From Mytilisepta virgata (Eukaryota > Mollusca > Bivalvia > Mytilida > Mytilidae): a stretch of DNA of 64,000 bases. Made by a program: the position numbers and the translations under genes. The DNA is taken from assembly GCA_028015205.1 (NCBI GenBank), contig CM051517.1:45705135-45769134 (forward strand). The letters are read 5' to 3'. This document shows, piece after piece, positions 59,585 to 64,000 of the stretch. The notes beneath the pieces were generated by a model. The model was not told the DNA's origin and searched no databases. It saw nothing but the letters and a program-made list of their open reading frames with translations. Within the stretch, counting starts at the first letter, position 1. Each line of letters begins with the position of its first letter.

Positions 59585-62500
59585 ATGAGCCAACTCAAGA
59601 CTGCAAAGTCACCAAACATGAGGGTGCCACCTGTTAAAGCAATGCTAGGAAATGAAATTCCTAGTTTAGCAACACTTGATGCATACATAATGGACCTTGA
59701 CAACCAAATTGAAATGAAAAATAAGCAGTTAGTAAAATGTTCCTGTAATATGATTATGTTTTGGTTTATTTGACACCTGTTGCAAATGTGCCATAATTAA
59801 ACAAATCCAAAAAATAAATTTCCAAAATAATTTCAAATTCTTTTAATCTGGAAAAGTTATTAACATTGATTATATTGGTTTGATTAATTTTAATTTTGTT
59901 AAAGGTAAACTGGTATAATTGTATTTGTCTATAAATCAAAACAATTAAAATTATACAAACCAAACTTTATTATTTTTTCAGTTGTCAATCATTACAGCTA
60001 GTAGTGACAACATTATTACCATTACATAGGACAATACCTGTTTTAGATTAACAAAATCTTTCATTTGTAACATAAATTGTATATTAAAAAGTTCTTTGTA
60101 CATGTTGTAAGATGGATGTTGTTATTTTCAGAGCTTTGACAGTCACAAATTATTAGTTACATTTGTAAAGAATATGTGTCAATACATGCGATAAGAGTGG
60201 CAAGTGGAAGCAAAATAAGTTGTCTACTAGTTTATAATATATATTTGCTGTATTTTAATTTCTTGATAACTTTATTATCAGGGTAACAGAATGTTTGAAA
60301 GGTATTGTTAAGACTTGCAATGATCTACCTGGTAACAAACAATTGGACAATCCAAAAGATTGTATAACACATATGTTAGATACACATATACTGGAGAAAG
60401 ACTCATGCTATGACCCAGAAGCAGATGATATTAATACAATTCTAAATCATGTGGTATGTTCACCTTAGCTGTACATGTAGTTTAATTTATGTTTTATTGA
60501 TATACTAACACATGTGTCAGAAAAAAGGGGGACCTGTGTAGCTGTTAACGGTAAATGGCAAGTATTACCACTTAAGTTTCAAGTGACCAATTCAGTTTAT
60601 GTGGAAAGAAGGAGCTCCTTGCACATTGTTGAAGACCTTACAGGTACTTTTAAGATGAAGAACAACAATAAAATTATGTTCCAGTATATCATGGGTTAGT
60701 TTCTCATGTATATCAACCTCACATCCATCTTTTATCAGAAAACATCTCAAAGAAAATAAATAAATGAAACAGAATTTAATTATCTGCCATTAACCCAGTT
60801 ACTAAGGGGAGGCAATAGATAGTCTCCCTTTAGCCCAAACCAATCTAATCTATTAGGTAGCTTGTTTAAGGGAATAACTTAGGTTTTGTTAAAAATACAT
60901 AAAAGTTCAATATTTGATTCAAGCTAGTTGTTTTCAGATAGGGCAAATATTAGCAATCTTTTTTAATGTTATCTTTTGTAGTTAGTGCATTATCATAAAA
61001 GAATACCAAAATACTTAATTGTCATGTAATGTTTTTTTGTCGGGATTTTACTTTATGATTTGTATTATTCTTGAAAGAAATATAAATTTTGATATTATCT
61101 TTTAATATTTCCATTATGAATCATTTTTTTTAGGAAGAGAACTAAATACATGTATTTAACTGTAACTAATTCTGATATAAAATTATCTGCAGGCAGGAAC
61201 ACTACAGCAAGTACCAGATAGTGAAGAGATAGTTTTTCAGGACCTGTTATCTCTTTCATCGTGTCAGGGTTTGAGTTTGCCAATAAAGTCTGTCAACAAA
61301 GATCCATTAGCTTCCGTCACATCACTTAATACTGTCACAGATAGTTTGGAACAGCAAATTACACAGGAATGGGATCACATAGCTCGTCATTTCCAACAAT
61401 ATTTTCAACAGTCTTTAGAAAAGTTACCAGTCAGTGCTAAACAAACAAGTATTGATTTATACGAGAGAAAACGTGTGGATCTTTTGCAAAGTCTTTCAGT
61501 TCTCTTTCCATCAGACGATGTTCTTATTAAATACCAGACACTCAGATCTCAACAACTTAATCAATGTTTTGAGAACCTACTTGCTGGTGTAAATGCAGAT
61601 AATTTCAGTTCTGTAGACGTAACAAAGAACTGCTCTTATCTTGCAGATATCATATTAAAAATGATCCGAGAAGATTTCATAGTTTTCAATTCTGGTGTTT
61701 TTAAAAGATCCTTTAATATTGCACGAGCAATGCATGATATGTATCTTGAAAAATACTCCGATGAAATGTCTGCTCTTGTCGAAGATATTTGGGAAGATAT
61801 CGAACGAATTATTAACAAGAAACCGTCAAGAAACAGTAGTAAAGTAAATCTGTCAACTCGTAATCAAAGTAGTGATTCACTTCAGTCAACCAAAAGTTTT
61901 AGTAGCATTACGGCAGCTATGGAAAAATTACCTCGAGATTATATTGCTTCTATTGTAAATGTTGTCAACTCGATACTCTACATTGAAGAACATGTAGAAA
62001 AGTTAATACAGAGTTCAGCTTGGGATCATTCTGGTTTACCAAGTAAAAAGCTGAAAAGAAAAGGAAGCTTAAAGGGTATTTAATGACAAATTTTTTCTAA
62101 CTGTTCAACTTTAAAAGTTTTTAACTTTTATTGCTGTAAATTTTACGTTGGATTGAGTTGTTTTCATGAGCATTAATTTGTGGTTGGAATTTAATATTTT
62201 GACTCTACCAAATTTGTTGGTTTTGTGTTGAAAGTCAACCAAATATAATGACTCTGTTCAAATCTTTGAAGATATTTGAAAACAGAAGATTTGAGACTTT
62301 GATAAATATTCAAAGGATACTTTCCCTTGAAATTTGGAAATACTTTTGACATAATTTGTTAAAAGCTTCAGTAAAATTGCAATAAAAAAGTCTTAGAAAT
62401 TTTTCTGAAAAGATTTGATAAAATGATAAGTTTTCATATTGTAGGTGTTTTGAAAACAAGCTCAAGTCCAGAACCACAAAGAAGACCATTAAGCTGTATT

Positions 62501-63331
62501 GGGTCTGGACTTGAGGACTTCAATGAGAGCATGAATTCTTCTTTTGGGTCATATCCTGGTCTATCAGACAGTGCTCCGGCACCAAAAGGTAAAGATATAT
62601 TAATGTATGTGTGGTAACAGTTGGCATACATGTAAAGTAAAGTATGGCTAAAATTTAGAAACCTTAAATCCACAAATTTGAGGTTTGATCAGGCCATTAA
62701 ATGGAAGTTATTTGCAAGATATGAAAAATAATGAAAAAAATTAATCACAGCAATCTGAACCGAAATAAATATGTAAGCTAAACCTTAAAAATATTTATAT
62801 CAAGTTATACTTGCAGGGTTATGCCCTTTGTAAAGATAATATTGTATCATGGAGACAAAAAAAAAGAACATGTTTTTTTGCATTGCCTTTAAATTGCAAT
62901 GTCAAATATAAACAAATTAGTTGAAGAGTAAAATTTCTGATAGTTGCTCAAACTCAAAATAGAATGAAATCCAGTATGTGGTCAGGGTATATCTGGTTTG
63001 CATTAAAGAAATACATTTATATATACATGTATTTGACTTAAGGAAAAGGATAAAACTTTCTACAATATTAAAACATATTGTTAATTGACCTTATATTCCG
63101 AAAGTTGTTGAAAAGTCAAGAGAAGAGAGACTTAGATGGGAGTGGAAGCTGATGTTCAAGAAAATAGGTCATGACCTGGCCCAGTTCATAAATAATCAGA
63201 TACGGAATCAGTTCAAGATTTCTCTAGATAAGGAACTTGCTGACTGGACAAACCTTCACATCCTAGTAACAGAACCAGTGAGAGAGGATCTTTGGGGAGG
63301 AAAGCTGGATTATCCCAAAGTTGTAACAAAG
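59585..63331 (+). CDS. KIAA0825: KIAA0825-like protein, N-terminal five coding exons (partial, 523 aa so far)
   Basis: Exons joined in frame: 59585-59727, 60282-60453, 61193-62075, 62445-62588, 63105-63331. The last ends in phase 0 at a GTAAGG donor and the gene continues beyond the window. The start is MSQLKTAKSPNMRVPPVKAM, since an upstream ATG at 59543 stops quickly. Resemblance to vertebrate KIAA0825 (about 1,270 aa in human) rests on blocks in the same order: a short helix with NKQVTECLKGI, then an acidic leucine-rich stretch before a CQGLSLP segment. A W-D-x-I-x-x-H block follows, then RKRVDLLQSLSVLFPSDDVL with IKYQ. The function is poorly known; human variants are linked to postaxial polydactyly. 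No catalytic motif, signal peptide or membrane segment is seen. Exon 1 uses a GTTAGT donor. The identification comes from memory of the family and is not certain. Confidence 0.65.
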
Positions 63332-64000
63332 GTAAGGTAGGGGTGTCATGTTCCATCAAGTTGTTCAAACAGAAGTGACATTAGGTTTTATCTGAATGTT
63401 TAAGGGGGTAGGCCTGGGTTAGGCCAAAATTTTCCACTCATTTAATTTTTTTCATATTTTCATCATGCATTATATGTCTCAATATACCACCTGAGAAAAT
63501 TTTGTTGAAATTCAACCACGCGTTTCCTTCACAGGGTTCATTGAAAATGGGCATTTAAGGGGTATCCTTCATTCCATGAGATGACACAAGTTAATGAATA
63601 TTACTACCTATCATAGGACATGTGTTTGATAAAAAAATAGTTATAATTGTTGAACTGAAGAACAGGGATATAGTCTTAATCAAAAATGAAATATGATGGT
63701 AAATTTCATTCTTTATATGCAAATTCAAAGGTAAAAAGTACCAGACATGTTAGGAATTTCGTTCATTTTCAGTTGCCTCATTAAATATTCAAATACTGCT
63801 GTAAAAAAATTCTGTCATTTAATTCTTACAAAAAACTGTTAAAACAAATATCATATAAATGTGCGTTATATGACAAAAAATTATGAAATTTTAACCATAA
63901 GTTTTCACAAAATACTCGATCAATTTTGATATTAAGACATTGAAAAAAAATATTTTCCCATAATACTATTTGACGCTGCATTATCATTCATTATATGTAG
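63332..64000. other. Intron of the KIAA0825-like gene, to the window edge
   Basis: It starts at the GTAAGG donor. AT-rich sequence follows, with a 'aagggggtaggcctgggttaggccaaaattttcc' phrase near 63400 that looks repetitive. No further exon is visible before 64000. Confidence 0.5.

Noticed and set aside
60514..60699. A 61-codon plus-strand frame with an acceptor-like start (60520) and a CAG|GTACTT donor-like end, inside a KIAA0825-like intron
   Set aside because: Its phase (1 in, 1 out) does not fit between exon 2 and exon 3, which join in phase 0, and nothing in it is recognised.

Overview
The window is animal nuclear DNA: AT-rich, with small exons bounded by GT-AG introns and packed with dispersed and tandem repeats. 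Several repeat families (the ACGACCGC-ended family, the elements ending in a GGTGAGCT motif, the LINEs with hexamer tails) look like those common in marine bivalves. A mussel such as Mytilus or a close relative is my best guess, by recognition only. There are no bacterial features.

Three conserved genes can be reconstructed by joining exons in frame. (1) A complete 12-exon beta-hexosaminidase (HEXA/HEXB family, 543 aa) lies on the minus strand, 28495 down to 11476. (2) A complete 10-exon coatomer epsilon subunit (COPE, 300 aa) lies on the minus strand, 56064 down to 43994. (3) The first five coding exons (523 aa) of a KIAA0825-like gene lie on the plus strand from 59585 and run off the right edge. 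COPE and the KIAA0825-like gene are divergent, about 3.5 kb apart. The genes have unrelated jobs: lysosomal glycan breakdown, COPI vesicle coat, and a poorly characterised protein. An unassigned coding-like terminal exon lies at 10808-10902.

Layout: 1-149 foldback element; 607-10518 a 9.9-kb segment bounded by Harbinger-like inverted ends with a TAA target duplication, containing a 185-bp satellite arranged as two opposed arrays (about 4090-7850); 11476-28495 hexosaminidase, whose introns hold several elements and retroelement scraps; 30002-32606 a MULE-like element with an 8-bp target duplication and a broken transposase tail, with a second 1,554-bp inverted-repeat element nested inside; 30156-44476 a recent tandem duplication (about 7.4 and 6.9 kb) that carries the last COPE exon and its 3' flank, so COPE has two almost identical candidate terminal exons; 43994-56064 COPE, with a 3.9-kb repeat element in intron 6, a tRNA-derived SINE and an inverted-repeat element; 56232-58290 a 5'-truncated LINE containing a hAT-like foldback; 59585-64000 the KIAA0825-like gene.

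The observations most worth checking are the duplicated COPE terminal exon, the 1,554-bp element with nine copies of a 15-bp motif in a repeated two-direct-plus-one-inverted arrangement, and the 9.9-kb element with its inverted satellite. I saw no clearly new multi-gene system.
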